A stretch of 64,000 nucleotides of DNA, taken from CAVSWT01 sp963777515 (GTDB lineage: Bacteria > Bacteroidota > Ignavibacteria > Ignavibacteriales > Ignavibacteriaceae). Made by a program: the position numbers and the translations under genes. The stretch is taken from positions 103,588 to 167,587 of the forward strand of contig CAVZQU010000009.1 in NCBI GenBank assembly GCA_963777515.1. Direction: 5' to 3'. Below are positions 29,045-40,544 of the stretch, in pieces; the stretch's first letter is position 1; every line of letters starts with the position of its first letter. The notes beneath the pieces are model-generated. The model was not told the origin of the DNA and ran no database searches. It was given only the letters and a program-made list of their open reading frames with translations.

Positions 29045-30401
29045 ATGAATTTAATTTTAATTATTGACGACGAAAAAGAAATCTGCGAAAGCATTCAAAT
29101 GATCCTTGAATATGAAGGCTACAAAGTTGACTATTCAACAAGTGCCTCAGAAGGATTAGAAAAAATTTCTGAAGACAGTACAGCCGCGTTACTTCTTGAT
29201 ATTCAAATGCCTGAAATGAGCGGATTTGAAGTCCTTAAAAAGGTTAAAGGAGAAAAATTCAACTACATCCGTAATTATAATTTCAGCTCACGGCAGTGTG
29301 GAGAATGCTATTAAAGCTACTAAGCTAGGCGCTTTTGATTTTATCGAAAAACCAATTGATAGGGAAAAACTAGTTATAAGTGTTCGAAATGCTGTTGAGC
29401 AATCAAAACTATTAAATGAGAATTCTGAAATTAAAAAATCAATTTTAGGTGATGGTAAAATTCTTGGTAAAAGCAAAGCCATTAAAAATATATTAGAGTT
29501 AATTAATAAAGTTGCGCCACTAGATACAAGAGTTTTAATTACTGGAGATAATGGTACCGGGAAAGAATTAGTTGCTAGAGCAATTCACAATCAAAGTATA
29601 AGAAAAGATAAACCACTTATTGAAGTTAATTGTGCAGCTATCCCGAACGAATTAATTGAATCGGAATTATTTGGACATGAAAAAGGTTCATTTACTGGTG
29701 CAATGCAGCAGCGTATCGGAAAGTTTGAACTTGCAAATAAAGGTTCAATATTTTTAGATGAAATTGGAGACATGAGTCAGCAGGCACAGGCAAAAGTGTT
29801 GCGTGCAATTGAAGATGGAAAAATTCAAAGAGTTGGCGGGGCAAAAAGTATTGATGTAGATGTTCGCATAATAGCAGCAACAAATAAAAATCTGAAAGAG
29901 GAAATTGAAAAGGGAAATTTCCGTGAAGATTTATTTCACAGGTTAAATGTTATTCCTATTAACATTCCCTCTCTGAAAGAACGGCTAGAGGATATCCCTA
30001 TTCTTGCTGAAAGTTTTACTAACGAAATTACAAATAAACATAAAAAACCGCCTGTAAAGTTTGATGACAGCGCAATAAAGTTTTTACAATCGCTGCCGTG
30101 GACAGGCAATGTTCGTGAACTAAAAAACATAATTGAACGAATAATTATTATTGTTGATAAAAAAGAAATATCTCAAAAAGACATTGAATTTCTTTTTACA
30201 GGCAGTACCTCTTCTATTGACAATATTATAAGTGAAAGTAATTCTTTTCAGGAATTTAAGGAAAAAGCTGAACGTGCATTTATAATAAAACAGCTTGATG
30301 CAAATGATTGGAACATTAGTAAAACTGCTGAGATACTTGATATACAAAGAAGTCATCTTTATAATAAAATTAAAAAATATGGAATTGAACGGGAGGCATA
30401 A
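29045..30401 (+). CDS. NtrC-family sigma-54 response regulator, one frameshift
   Basis: A receiver domain (IIDDEKEICESIQMILEYEG, phospho-acceptor Asp in LLLDIQMPEMSGFEVL) breaks near 29258 and continues SVIIISAHGSVENAIKATKL. The AAA+ domain has Walker A GDNGTGKELVARAIH, the sigma-54 contact loop GSFTGA in place of GAFTGA, Walker B IFLDEIGDMS and NVRELKNIIERI. The C-terminal Fis-type HTH is NISKTAEILDIQRSHLYNKI. Total about 455 residues. The first base of the HTH region's stop overlaps no neighbour, and a HIT gene starts 1-2 bases later. No cognate histidine kinase gene lies next to it. Confidence 0.9.
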
Positions 30402-30402
30402 A

Positions 30403-30747
30403 ATGGCTACTATTTTTTCAAAAATAATCGATAAAGAAATTCCCGCTGATATTGTTTACGAAGACGAAAATGTTTTAGCATTTAGAGATATAAATCCGCA
30501 GGCGCCGGTTCATATTTTAATTATTCCCAAAATTGAAATACCCAAAATCAGTGACTTTAAGATTGAAGAGCATTCACATCTTTTAGCACAAATGGTTGAT
30601 GTTGCAAACAAACTTGCAAAAGAAATGAAAATTTCTGATGACGGCTATAGATTAGTTTTTAATTGCGGGCCTAACGGTGGACAAGAAGTTTATCACCTTC
30701 ATTTGCATTTACTGGGTGGAAGACAAATGAAATGGCCTCCCGGCTGA
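30403..30747 (+). CDS. HIT-family nucleotide-binding protein (HinT-like)
   Basis: The ATG at 30403 after GGGAGG gives 114 residues starting MATIFSKIIDKEIPADIVYE. FRDINPQAPVHILIIPK and the catalytic triad HLHLHLLGGRQM close to the C-terminus are diagnostic of HINT phosphoramidases, which hydrolyse AMP-linked amines. A longer in-frame reading from upstream exists but it would overlap the response regulator and lacks a ribosome site. Confidence 0.93.
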   Translation: MATIFSKIIDKEIPADIVYEDENVLAFRDINPQAPVHILIIPKIEIPKISDFKIEEHSHLLAQMVDVANKLAKEMKISDDGYRLVFNCGPNGGQEVYHLHLHLLGGRQMKWPPG

Positions 30748-30943
30748 TTTAATTTTTAAATAAACGAACTTTACTTATATATATTTCTTTTTTAGATAAT
30801 ATAATTTTTTGTAAATTTGGCTATCAAATTTAATTAAGAAGTGATGATTATATTACATTCCAAATTTTATTAGTCCAGCCTCAAAGTTTATTTAAACTTC
30901 ATTCATCATTTTAAATTCAAACTAATTTTAAATTAAGATTACA

Positions 30944-32566
30944 ATGAGTAGTATAAAAGAAATTAATAGAAGACGAACATTTGCAATTATATCTCACCCT
31001 GATGCAGGTAAAACAACTTTAACAGAAAAGTTTTTATTGTATGGAGGAGCTGTACAATTAGCAGGTTCAGTAACAGCAAGAAAGAACCAGCGTAAGGCAA
31101 CTTCAGACTGGATGGAACTTGAAAAGAAAAGAGGAATTTCAATTAGTTCAACTGTTCTTCAATTTGATTATAAAGATTTTAAAATAAATCTGCTTGATAC
31201 TCCTGGCCATGAAGATTTTTCTGAAGATACATATAGGGTTTTAACTGCAGTTGATTCTGTTGTGATGGTAATTGATGCAGCAAAAGGCATAGAAGCGCAA
31301 ACAAGAAAATTATTTGAAGTCTGCCGTAAACGTGAAATACCAATATTTACTTTTATGAATAAATTAGACAGGCCTACACGTGACCCGCTTGAATTGATGG
31401 ATGAATTGGAAAATGTTTTGGGAATTCAGGCTTATGCAATGAACTATCCTTTGGGAACAGGTTTGGATTTTAAAGGTGTTTATGACAGACAGACTAAGCA
31501 GGTGCATCTTTTTGAAAGAACTACCGGAGGCTCATATAAGGCGCCGGTAGAAATTCATGATCCAGCGGGAGATTTTGTAAAAAACAAATTAAGTGTGGAA
31601 AGTTATGAAAGATTTGCTGAAGAAATTGAAATGATTGAACATGCCGGAGCTGATTTAGATAAAGAAAAAATTATTGAGGGAAAATTAACTCCCGTATTTT
31701 TTGGAAGCGCAATTAATAATTTTGGTATCCAGCTTTTGCTTGACGGCTTTTTAGATTATGCATTACCACCCTCTTCGCGTGAAAGTAATGGCGCTGAAAT
31801 TAAAATGATGATGAAAGATTTTCAGGTTTTGTATTTAAGATTCAAGCAAACATGGACCCGAGACATAGAGATAGAATTGCTTTTATGAGAATCTGTTCCG
31901 GGAAATTTGAAAGAGACATGCAGGCATTTCATGCTAAGAGTGGTAAAAAAATACGTCTTTCCAATTCTCAAAAAATGTTTGGACAGGAAAGAGAAACTGT
32001 TGATGAAGCTTACGCAGGTGATATAATTGGATTTGTTGGTAATTCAAATTTTGGAATTGGCGATACAATTACCTCGGATACAAATATTCTTGTATAATGA
32101 AATACCAAAGTTTGCTCCTGAACATTTTGTAATTATGCATAACCCAAATCCATCTAACTTCAAAAAATTCAGAGATGGATTAGAACAGCTTTTACAGGAA
32201 GGTGTTATTCAAGCATTCTATTTAAAAAATTCTTTGCAAAAAACTCCATTGCTTGGAGCAGTTGGGCCATTACAATTTGAAGTCGTTCAATACAGACTCC
32301 AAGATGAATATGGAGCTGAATCAAGATTAGAGCAAACAAATTGGAAAGTGCTTCGTTGGGTTTCGCCTGAAATTAGAGAAGAAGAGATAAATAATATTTT
32401 ACTTCCCGCCGGTGCAGCATGGGCCTATGATTCTGAAAACAGATTGACAATACTTTTGACAAGCGAATGGTCTATGAATTACTTTATAGAAAAAAATCCT
32501 AAAGTTGAATTGAGTGATATTCCATTTGAAACAGAATTGGCAGAGATAAAAAAGACCGGCAATTAA
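30944..32566 (+). CDS. prfC: Peptide chain release factor 3, two frameshifts
   Basis: SHPDAGKTTLTEKFLLYGGA (G1) and LDTPGHEDFSEDTYR (G3) are at the N-terminus, followed by NKLDRP (G4). The KATSDWMELEKKRGISISS segment distinguishes RF3 from EF-G. The frame breaks near 31845 and again near 32090; the pieces RHRDRIAFMRICSGKFERDM and GPLQFEVVQYRLQDEYGAES continue the conserved C-terminal domains to residue about 530. RF3 is a GTPase that recycles RF1 and RF2 after peptide release. Confidence 0.94.
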
Positions 32567-32590
32567 TTAAGATTTTCGTATTTGTATTTT

Positions 32591-34888
32591 ATGCACTCAA
32601 AATTAATTTTAAATAGAGTAATAACATTAATACTTTTCATAATTCCGCTTGGTACAATTTATTCACAAAAAAGTGAGCTAAGCATTTATGGGAAAGTAAT
32701 TGATGCTCAAACAAAAGAACCAATACCATTCGCTAATATCTCAGTAGTAAACTCTAATTATGGTGCAGCGACAAATGAAGTAGGTTATTATGAGATTAAG
32801 TCATTGCCGTTTAACACCTATCAATTAAAAGCTTCTGTAATAGGCTATAATCCTCTTGTAAAAACCGATATCGTAGTGCAGCCAGGAAAACCTTCCGAAC
32901 TTAATTTTGAGTTAATTGAAGAAGCTATAAAGTTGGATAACATTACCGTGGTAAGTGATTATTTTGTTAAAAATCCGTTGGAAGTGAATAGTGTTAAAAA
33001 TTTTAGCTATGAAGAAATTAGAAGAAGCCCCGGCGGTTTTGAAGATGTAATAAGAGCGCTTTCAATACTACCCGGAGTTGCACAGGCGGATGCCGGAAGA
33101 AATGATTTGATTGTTAGAGGCGGTGCTCCTTCAGAAAATTTATATTTGATTGATGGAATTCAAGTGTCAAACATTAATCATTTTGGAGGACAGGGCGTAA
33201 GCGGCGGACCACTAAGCTATATAAATCTTGACTTCGTAAGAGAAACTACTTTTTCAACCGGAGGTTTTTCTGCTTTATACGGAGATAAACTTTCTTCTGT
33301 GCTTAATATAAAACTTCGCGACGGTAGACAAGATAGAATAGGTGGAAAAGCAACAATATCCGCATCACAATTTGGATTAGACCTTGAAGGGCCAATATCT
33401 GATAAATCAAATTTCATTGTTTCCGCAAGAAGAAGTTATCTTGATTTTATATTTAAGGCAGCCGGCTTTGCCTTTGTTCCTGAATATTATGATTTAATGG
33501 TTAAAGCCGATATTAATCCCGATATAAAAAATAAAATAAGTTTTTTATTTATAAGTGCCTTTGATAATGTGAAATTCTTTAATGATACTGAAGAACAACG
33601 ATATGATAATTCTCGTGTACTTGGTTCAGATCAAGTACAATATGTAGCAGGTATTAATTATCGGCATTTAATAGATAATGGTTATTTTAATATAATTATT
33701 AGCAGAAATTATATTGACTACAATAGCATTCAAAGCGACATACTATTAAATCCAATTTTCTTAAACAAATCTCTTGAAGCAGAAAATTCTCTGCGCGGGG
33801 AATTAGTCTATAAATTATCCGATAAATCTGAATTGAACATTGGTGGTACAATAAAATTAATTGAAGCTAATTATAATATTCTATTACCGACTTTTGTAAC
33901 TACATTTGGCGATTCGCTTCCGGTTTCAAATTTTACATCGAAGAATTTATACAAAAAGTTTGGAACATATTTTAATTACAACAGAACAGTATTTAACAAA
34001 CTAAATTTTAATATTGGTATTCGCGGAGATGTATTTACAGCAATAAATAAGAGTCTAAGTTTAAGTCCGCGGCTTTCATTTTCATATAAATTAACCGATC
34101 TTACAAACATTAATTTCAGTACAGGAATTTATCATCAGTCTCCTTCTTACATCTGGCTGCAAGCATTTGAAAGCAATAAAAGCTTAAAAATGATTCAAGT
34201 TGATCAATATGTTCTGGGTTTAGAGCATAAAGTTTCTGAAGATGCATTATTTAAAGTAGAAGGATTTTATAAAAAATATTCGAATTATCCTACCAGTGAA
34301 ATAAGGCCATATTTGGTCTTAGCAAATACTGGCGCCGGTTTTGAAGGTGGGGAAAGTAATTTTTCTTCGTTCGGGTTAGAGCCTTTAACAGATAATGGAT
34401 TCGGCAAAGCACGCGGAGTAGAATTATCAATTCAAAAAAAATTATCGGATATTCCTTATTATGGAATTTTAAGTTTAACATACAGTAAAGCTGATTACAC
34501 ACCATTAGATGGGATAGAACGTAATGGAAATTATGACCAAAATTGGCTGTTCAATTTAAGCGGCGGATATAAGATAAATGAATTTTGGGAAGCAAGTATG
34601 AAGTTCAGATTTGCATCGGGACCTCCATATACACCTTTCAATTCGTCAGGTATGCAGGAAGTAAAAAACTACAATTCCAGAAGATTAAAATCGGTTCACA
34701 GTCTTGATATTCGGGTAGATAAACGCTGGTACTTTTCAGGTTGGACTTTGATCACTTATCTTGATGTGCAGAACGTTTACAATAAAAAGAATTCAACATC
34801 AATAAGATGGGATTCACGTGAGCAAAAGATTGATGAGATATCTTCTATTGGAATTTTACCTTCTATAGGAATCAGTGCTGAGTTTTAA
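32591..34888 (+). CDS. TonB-dependent receptor with carboxypeptidase-regulatory N-domain
   Basis: The ATG at 32591 is preferred over a TTG three codons earlier; either gives a signal peptide ending near IYSQ. A CarboxypepD_reg-like domain (YGKVIDAQTKEPIPFANISV, about 30-110) is followed by a plug (VIRALSILPGVAQADAGRND, LIVRGGAPSENLYLIDGIQV) and a barrel of about 550 residues ending near GISAEF. The length of about 765 is typical. It imports an unidentified ligand using TonB, such as the protein encoded at 26.9 kb. No ligand-specific partner lipoprotein is next to it. Confidence 0.92.
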   Translation: MHSKLILNRVITLILFIIPLGTIYSQKSELSIYGKVIDAQTKEPIPFANISVVNSNYGAATNEVGYYEIKSLPFNTYQLKASVIGYNPLVKTDIVVQPGKPSELNFELIEEAIKLDNITVVSDYFVKNPLEVNSVKNFSYEEIRRSPGGFEDVIRALSILPGVAQADAGRNDLIVRGGAPSENLYLIDGIQVSNINHFGGQGVSGGPLSYINLDFVRETTFSTGGFSALYGDKLSSVLNIKLRDGRQDRIGGKATISASQFGLDLEGPISDKSNFIVSARRSYLDFIFKAAGFAFVPEYYDLMVKADINPDIKNKISFLFISAFDNVKFFNDTEEQRYDNSRVLGSDQVQYVAGINYRHLIDNGYFNIIISRNYIDYNSIQSDILLNPIFLNKSLEAENSLRGELVYKLSDKSELNIGGTIKLIEANYNILLPTFVTTFGDSLPVSNFTSKNLYKKFGTYFNYNRTVFNKLNFNIGIRGDVFTAINKSLSLSPRLSFSYKLTDLTNINFSTGIYHQSPSYIWLQAFESNKSLKMIQVDQYVLGLEHKVSEDALFKVEGFYKKYSNYPTSEIRPYLVLANTGAGFEGGESNFSSFGLEPLTDNGFGKARGVELSIQKKLSDIPYYGILSLTYSKADYTPLDGIERNGNYDQNWLFNLSGGYKINEFWEASMKFRFASGPPYTPFNSSGMQEVKNYNSRRLKSVHSLDIRVDKRWYFSGWTLITYLDVQNVYNKKNSTSIRWDSREQKIDEISSIGILPSIGISAEF

Positions 34889-34933
34889 TTTATAACTCAA
34901 TATGGAGTGATTTACTTGGGAGTGATTGAAATT

Positions 34934-35239
34934 TTATCTTACGTATTCTTTTGAATCCTTAAATTTGATAGAATCCGAAATTAATGAGCTAAACTCTTCT
35001 ATAGCTTTTTTATTCACCGAAATAATTACATGCCTTCCATCTTTTTCAGAGTTTAGTAAACCAGCATCTGTTAGGATTTTACAATGATGGGAAATAGTCG
35101 GTTGAGAAAGTGATGCAAATTTTTCAATATCACCGCATGATATACTTCCCTTTTCAGCGATTTCACTCAGAATTTTAATTCTGGTTTTATCGGATAATGC
35201 TTTTGCTATTTTTACTATGTTATCTTCTTTTGTTTTCAT
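34934..35239 (-). CDS. ArsR-family transcriptional regulator
   Basis: The 101 residues form one winged-helix domain: LSDKTRIKILSEIAEKG, then LSQPTISHHCKILTDAGLL with the recognition helix, and DGRHVIISVN as the wing. No ELCVCDL metal-binding motif is present; CGDI at 36 has only one Cys. It is convergent with the preceding receptor gene and may control its own operon or the second receptor gene. Confidence 0.88.
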   Translation of the reverse strand: MKTKEDNIVKIAKALSDKTRIKILSEIAEKGSISCGDIEKFASLSQPTISHHCKILTDAGLLNSEKDGRHVIISVNKKAIEEFSSLISDSIKFKDSKEYVR

Positions 35240-35372
35240 TATTACTCATTGAAACTTATCGATATATTCCTAAAATGTCAATGCCATCAATTTGATGCAG
35301 ATTACTAAAAATATTTAGAGAAAATTCCATAGAATGATAGCAGACACTACTATAAAAATTATCAATCAAGTA

Positions 35373-37798
35373 TTAAAAATCTTCTCCCCCACCTTCTTCT
35401 TGATTCTGCTGCCCATCCTGTCTCCCCTCATCACGTTTATAATTATTAAAATTCACTTTTAAATTAAGCATAATCATTGGAGATTGACGGGTGAAATAAT
35501 TATAGCTATAGTAATTTATACCGGTAGAAGTTGATTCAAACTTTGCTGTTTTAAAAGATCTCTAACTTGTAAAGTAAGTGAAACCATATTCTGAATTAAG
35601 TCTTGTTTCACTGCCAAATCTGTAGAAAAGAAACCTTCCCGCCTTTCCTGTGATGAAACAGTCGGACTTCTATATCTAAAATTCAATTGAAGCTGAGTTG
35701 TTTTTGAAAACTTAATTGAATTGTTAAATCTTACATTCCAATTAAAACTTTGCTTATCAAATGATTCACCATTAAGAGCACCTTGCACTCTATAATGATA
35801 AAGGTCTCCCATTAAATTTGTATTCCAAAAACTCAAAGGATCCAAAGTAACCATAAATTCTGAACCAAGCGAATAATCCGTTCCAACATTTTCCAGGGTA
35901 TTCAAAGTCACATCTTCAGCATAAGCAGATGAGATATGTTCGATTTTATTATGCGTAAATCTATAATACAACTCATCCGAAAAAGAGATATCTCCGATAA
36001 ATGATTGAAAACCAAATTCATAAGAATCAATAAATTCAGGGATTAGGGCAGGGTTACCGCGTCTTACATTATTCGCATCCATCCAGGTTTCAAATGGCTC
36101 TAATTCCCAACCATGCGGACGATCAATCCGACGTGTATAGCTTAGCATGAACTGAGACCCGCCTTCAAATTTATAAGATGTATGAAAGGTTGGAAAAATA
36201 TCCCATCTATCAATTTTATAATTTTCATGCTTTTCCAATAAATCTGTCTTTTGTAGGGTGTATTCAGTTCGTAATCCACCTTGAAATCCGAAATTGTCAA
36301 ATTCATTTGAATAAAGTGAATAGATTGCTAATTGACTTCTATTATAATCTACATTGTTGCTATAATTAGATTGAAACACATAATCTTGAATCGAGCGATC
36401 GAATTCATATAATCCATTTATATCTTTTGAAAGCCTTACTTCACCTTGCGTACCTGCTTCAAATTTACTTTTATCATCAAACGGCAAAGTATATTCAAGT
36501 TTTCCTCTAAAGTGAGTTGATGGCCCAGTTTCAGTGGTTTTCTTTCCATCGGTTTGTATACCAGCAGAAGTTTCCGAAGAAATTGTTAATTCATCAGAAT
36601 TATTATGACTGACAAATAACTCACTTTGAATTTGATGACCACTTGTGTTAAACTTCCTGGTATAATTCATATTTAATGCATAATAGTTACCAGACCTGCT
36701 CCTGTCATTTCTGCTTAAATAAGTAGTTTTATCTATGCTGCCTTCAATCCATTGCTCATAATTTAAAAGTTCATTTCTTCTTCCATCTCGAGAACCATAT
36801 CTTCCACCAATGCTTAATAAATCTTTATCACTTAGATTAAAATCTAAGCCGCCTCTTAATCCAAGTGAAATTCTTCCCCGTTCGTTTCCTCCATTCGAGT
36901 TAATATATGATGTAGTGTTATTAAAGTAAAACTGCTTTTGATTTAAATGAGTCCCCGGGAAAAATCGTCTATTATAATCGACTCCAAAATTATAATTAAG
37001 AGCTGAAGTTTTATATTCAAATAAAAAATCACCACCATATTTATCATCCAAACCGGCATTACCATTTACTACACCGCTCAATCCATAATTTTTACTTTTC
37101 TTCAACTTAATATTTATTATTCCTGCATTACCTTCAGGATCATATTTAGCAGATGGATTTGTTATAATTTCAATTGTCTCAATAGCGCTTGCCGGAATTT
37201 GCTGCAGTGCATCTTGTGCATCCATTACAGAAGGCCGTCCATCAATTAAAACCGTAAAACTTGAACTTCCTCTTAAACTAACATTACCTTCAATATCCGT
37301 AGTTATGGAAGGAACATTTTCAAGAACATCTACTGCATTTCCTGAAATGGAAGTAGGCAATTGGCTAGGGTCAATTACTTTTTTATCTATCTGATATGAA
37401 ATTGGATTTCGTTTCCCTTCAACAACAACGTTATTTAATACAACTGAAGTAGGAACGATATAAATATTTCCAAGATTAATTTTCGAATTGTTTGTCTTAA
37501 CATTTATGTTGTATACTTTTTTCTCGAAGCCTACAAATTGAACAGTTAGATAATATTTGCCGGTTTTAATCCCATTTAAATTAAATTCACCTTTTCCGTT
37601 AGTTATTGTACCGGTAACCTGAGAACTGTCTACAGATTTATATAAAACAATATTTGTATATTCAATAGCAGCATTACTAACAGTATCATGAACAACACCC
37701 GAAATAGTACTGCCTAAATTACTTCTATTTTTTTGCTGTGACCTACCAATACTAGAAACTATAAGTGTCAATATTATAAATAATAAGAGTCTTTTCAT
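35373..37798 (-). CDS. TonB-dependent receptor/outer-membrane beta-barrel family protein, C-terminal frameshift
   Basis: The signal peptide (SSIGRSQ near 21) precedes a CarboxypepD_reg-like domain (SGVVHDTVSNAAIEYTNIVL). The plug LENVPSITTDIEGNVSLRGS and LIDGRPSVMDAQDALQQIPA is typical of the OMP_b-brl_3 family. The printed frame ends at residue 760 but a shift near 35530 restores FESTSTGINYYSYNYFTRQS, then MIMLNLKVNFNNYK and an acidic Gly/Glu/Gln-rich tail to 35373. These acidic tails are usual in the family. The ligand is unknown. Confidence 0.85.
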
Positions 37799-38172
37799 TT
37801 TAAAATGTGTTTAATAATTCAATTGATATAATTTGCAAATATATTATTTAATCTCATAAACGCAATCGTATAAATTCTTAGGCTTTTAATTTTATTCGAT
37901 TTAATGAATTAAAATTAAATTTGGAGGCCATTGGACAAGATATTGAAGTGTTTTGGGAAGAAGATAAAGCCGAAGGCGAGGCAATATTTACTTCGGCTCA
38001 TCTATAATTTATGATTTCAAATCATTCTCAATTGAACTAACTATTTGATCACAGAATTTTTTAATCAACTAAAAAAATCGTTTAGGTTATTCAGATCGCA
38101 TTATACCATTAGTTGAAGTCCAAAACTTAATCATCAAGGGCATTTTAAATTTAAGATTATAAAATATATTCT
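37799..38172. other. Intergenic region between receptor and bacterioferritin genes
   Basis: 374 bases without a supportable gene. It must hold the minus-strand promoter of the receptor gene. A GCCGAAG/CTTCGGC hairpin with a 15-base loop spans 37969-37997; it lacks a T-run, so it is not a clear terminator. Confidence 0.4.
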
Positions 38173-38667
38173 TTAATTTGCTGCCGGGTTATTTCCACCT
38201 TTAATTCTTTCAATTGACTGGAGAGCTAAATAATTATCTCCAAACTTGTTCATGTTTTCAAGCTCATTATCGTATTGATCAAAATGAACTTCTTCTTCTC
38301 CAACAAGACCTTCGAACAATTGTTTAGAAATTGAATCGGCATTTGCAGCGCATTCGTTAGCCATTTTGTTATAATCTCTTGCACTGTCCTCTTCCATTTT
38401 AGAAGCCATCTTCAACATTTCTTTTACATCGTGAATTTTACTTACTTCTGAGGCAGCTTTCATTTCAACTTCACCTTTTAAAAACAAGATCCGTTCTGCA
38501 AGTCTTTCTATATGTATCATCTCCTGTATAGCAGTTCTTTTAAATAATCCTGCCAAAGGATCGAAACCCATATCATCACAATGGAAATGGAAATACATAT
38601 ATTGATGGACAGCAAATAATTCATCTGCAATTGCTTCGTTTAACAACTTGATACTTTTTTCATGCAT
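38173..38667 (-). CDS. bfr: Bacterioferritin
   Basis: The 164-residue four-helix protein has ferroxidase ligands matching Glu16, Glu49, His52, Glu92/93, Glu125 and His128, two residues offset from the E. coli protein. The haem-binding Met is in IQEMIHIERLAERILFLKGE (Met50). This Met separates bacterioferritin from non-haem ferritin. It oxidises Fe(II) and stores iron as a 24-mer. It has a single-gene layout with a long AT-rich upstream region. Confidence 0.93.
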   Translation of the reverse strand: MHEKSIKLLNEAIADELFAVHQYMYFHFHCDDMGFDPLAGLFKRTAIQEMIHIERLAERILFLKGEVEMKAASEVSKIHDVKEMLKMASKMEEDSARDYNKMANECAANADSISKQLFEGLVGEEEVHFDQYDNELENMNKFGDNYLALQSIERIKGGNNPAAN

Positions 38668-38887
38668 GGTATAACTCCCTATTCTTAAATTAATTTTGAA
38701 ATCAACTTTAAAAAAAACATTTAATTTTCATTATGAATTTAAGTAATCCTATGATTACTTTAAATATAGAAGTGATATTTTCATCTTAATAATCAACCTT
38801 TAATCAATTAAAAACAACTTGCATCAAAAATTACTTTGGATAATAAGTATTTATACTATTTTTACAAATAGTTTTCGTGAGGTTAAA

Positions 38888-39088
38888 ATGACAACATTTA
38901 TTCTTTGGTTGATATTACTTTTTCTTTGCTGGCCATTAGCGCTAATTGCCTTAATAGCTTACCCGTTAGTCTGGTTGTTTTTACTTCCATTTAGGCTAGT
39001 TGGATTTACATTTTCAACTTTGTTCAAGTTTCTAGAGGAATTAATCTTACTCCCCTTCAGAATTTTAAGAAAGCCAGGAAGATTATAG
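38888..39088 (+). CDS. Small two-helix membrane protein, unknown
   Basis: The ATG at 38888 follows GTGAGGTTAAA and gives 66 residues. Two hydrophobic stretches (about 3-32 and 38-58) separated by a short Arg-containing turn make up the protein, with a basic end (RILRKPGRL). A longer reading from 38819 lacks a ribosome site. I recognise no named family. It is followed by a terminator, so it is an independent unit. Confidence 0.65.
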   Translation: MTTFILWLILLFLCWPLALIALIAYPLVWLFLLPFRLVGFTFSTLFKFLEELILLPFRILRKPGRL

Positions 39089-39104
39089 ATTGAAAAATAT
39101 AAAA

Positions 39105-39134
39105 GCCGGGATTTGAAGTTTTTCAATTCCCGGC
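39105..39134 (+). terminator. Terminator-like hairpin between convergent small genes
   Basis: GCCGGG pairs with CCCGGC across an 18-base loop that can extend the stem with A/T pairs. It has A-rich left and weakly T-rich right flanks. Confidence 0.6.
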
Positions 39135-39165
39135 AATTTGAGTAAATATTTTACATATCTGTTAA

Positions 39166-39684
39166 TCAAAAATAAATTGAAGCATAAATTATAGAGCCGG
39201 TATTAAAATTTGCCCCTCCGGGATTTCCAAATCTTGAAGAGTTGTTATCTGAGATTGTTAAATTTAACTGCACTTCAATTCCAATGCTAAAGTTGCTGCT
39301 GAAGAAATATTCGCCTCCGGCAAGTCCTCCCCAAATAAAATCAGTAGTGGAAGTTCCACCATTAGGACTTCCGAATATAGCCCCACCTCTTAAGCCAATA
39401 ATTGGAGAAAAATTCTTGCTGTAAAAAAAATAATGATGATAAACTAATCCTACGCTGATATCTGTGTTAATATCGCTTGCATGAATAACGCCAACAGATG
39501 GGGCAAGGGAATTATAATCATCTAAAAAAATGGGAATTAAAATATCTGCTTGTGAGCTGTTAACTACTGCAGAAAATCCCCATGAACCGTGAGATAATTC
39601 TTGAGCAAAATTATTATTAGCATATGAAAAGAAAAATAAAATTAAAGCAACAATTGGGGCAAAAGATTTTTTCATTTGACTCAT
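39166..39684 (-). CDS. Predicted outer-membrane beta-barrel protein (small porin-like)
   Basis: The 172 residues start MSQMKKSFAP; the second Met (three codons in) is the likelier start. The signal peptide ends near NFAQ. The body has alternating strands, SVGLVYHHYFFYSKNFSPII and Gly-rich turns, and ends IIYASIYF with a terminal Phe, the usual outer-membrane insertion signal. This resembles OmpW/OmpX-size barrels of 8 strands. The function is unknown. Confidence 0.65.
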   Translation of the reverse strand: MSQMKKSFAPIVALILFFFSYANNNFAQELSHGSWGFSAVVNSSQADILIPIFLDDYNSLAPSVGVIHASDINTDISVGLVYHHYFFYSKNFSPIIGLRGGAIFGSPNGGTSTTDFIWGGLAGGEYFFSSNFSIGIEVQLNLTISDNNSSRFGNPGGANFNTGSIIYASIYF

Positions 39685-39723
39685 CCTATTTGAATTGATT
39701 GAATAAAAAATTGATTTCCATTT

Positions 39724-40332
39724 TTAATGATGTTCGTTATACCAGTTGCGGTTTATCATAATATTCCGCCACATTAAGTTTCCATTTACACTTATATAAA
39801 CTCTATAAAAACCATCAGGCAAGGAGTTTTTATTATCATTCTCAAAATCCCAATCAACTCTATAAGATCCTGCTAGCTTTGATTCTTCTTTAATTAACTC
39901 CTTTGTATAGTTTTTATAGCAGCTATTAAAATATCCATTTGAGTAAGTAGAATAATTATTTATAACCTCTGTGGCTGCAATTCCTCTGACAACCCAAACT
40001 GAGATTTTAGCCTCATGTGGTAATGAAAAAAATATATATGTTATTCCATCTGCTGGATTTGGAAAGGGAGTCTCTACCTGACAACCACGAGCTGGTGAAT
40101 TGCTTGACTTTTTATTAAATACAGATGAAGGTAAAGAAGATTTTTCATTTGGCTTACCTAATACTCCTATAGGATCTGGACTATCATAACCTGTAATGAT
40201 TATTCCGGATATAATTGGTGGACTTGCCAGCGCATTAGCTATCAAATTAGGACCAGCAGGATTATTGCATGAATTAATTAGAAAAATGGGAAGAATTGAA
40301 AATAAAAGATATATTATTTTTATTTTATACAT
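39724..40332 (-). CDS. Lipoprotein with a type IX sort-like internal segment
   Basis: The signal ends in the lipobox LINSC, so residue 22 would be the lipidated Cys. The mature 180 residues include TPFPNPADGITYIFFSLP near 95 and DNKNSLPDGFYRVYISV near 170. These recall the core of a type IX/FlgD-like C-terminal fold (PNP turn, LPDGFYRVY strand). A true C-terminal sort tail should end soon after KKMxLxK, and this one ends differently (NWYNEHH). It is probably a surface or periplasmic lipoprotein with a FlgD-Ig-like domain. Confidence 0.65.
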   Translation of the reverse strand: MYKIKIIYLLFSILPIFLINSCNNPAGPNLIANALASPPIISGIIITGYDSPDPIGVLGKPNEKSSLPSSVFNKKSSNSPARGCQVETPFPNPADGITYIFFSLPHEAKISVWVVRGIAATEVINNYSTYSNGYFNSCYKNYTKELIKEESKLAGSYRVDWDFENDNKNSLPDGFYRVYISVNGNLMWRNIMINRNWYNEHH

Positions 40333-40468
40333 AAATTCCCCACATTATTAAAAAAGACTGAGTTATTAATTCTTACTGAAGGAAAATATTCCCCTTACTT
40401 ATTTTTGTTGTACGTTAATTTAAGGAATGGAAGAATTCATAACAAGAAAAATTTTAGTAGGACATTTT

Positions 40469-40492
40469 GTAGGAACATCATTTATGATGTTC
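40469..40492. repeat. Palindromic dispersed repeat copy
   Basis: The element GTAGGAACATC/GATGTTC forms an inverted repeat of 10-11 bases with a 4-base centre. It recurs at 55450-55473 in the opposite orientation, and half of it at 59951-59963. It lies between the end of the uracil-glycosylase-like gene and a lipoprotein promoter. Confidence 0.7.
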
Positions 40493-40544
40493 AGACGTGG
40501 AATGAATTTGATGAGTATAAGAAACAATTTAATAAATCAAATTC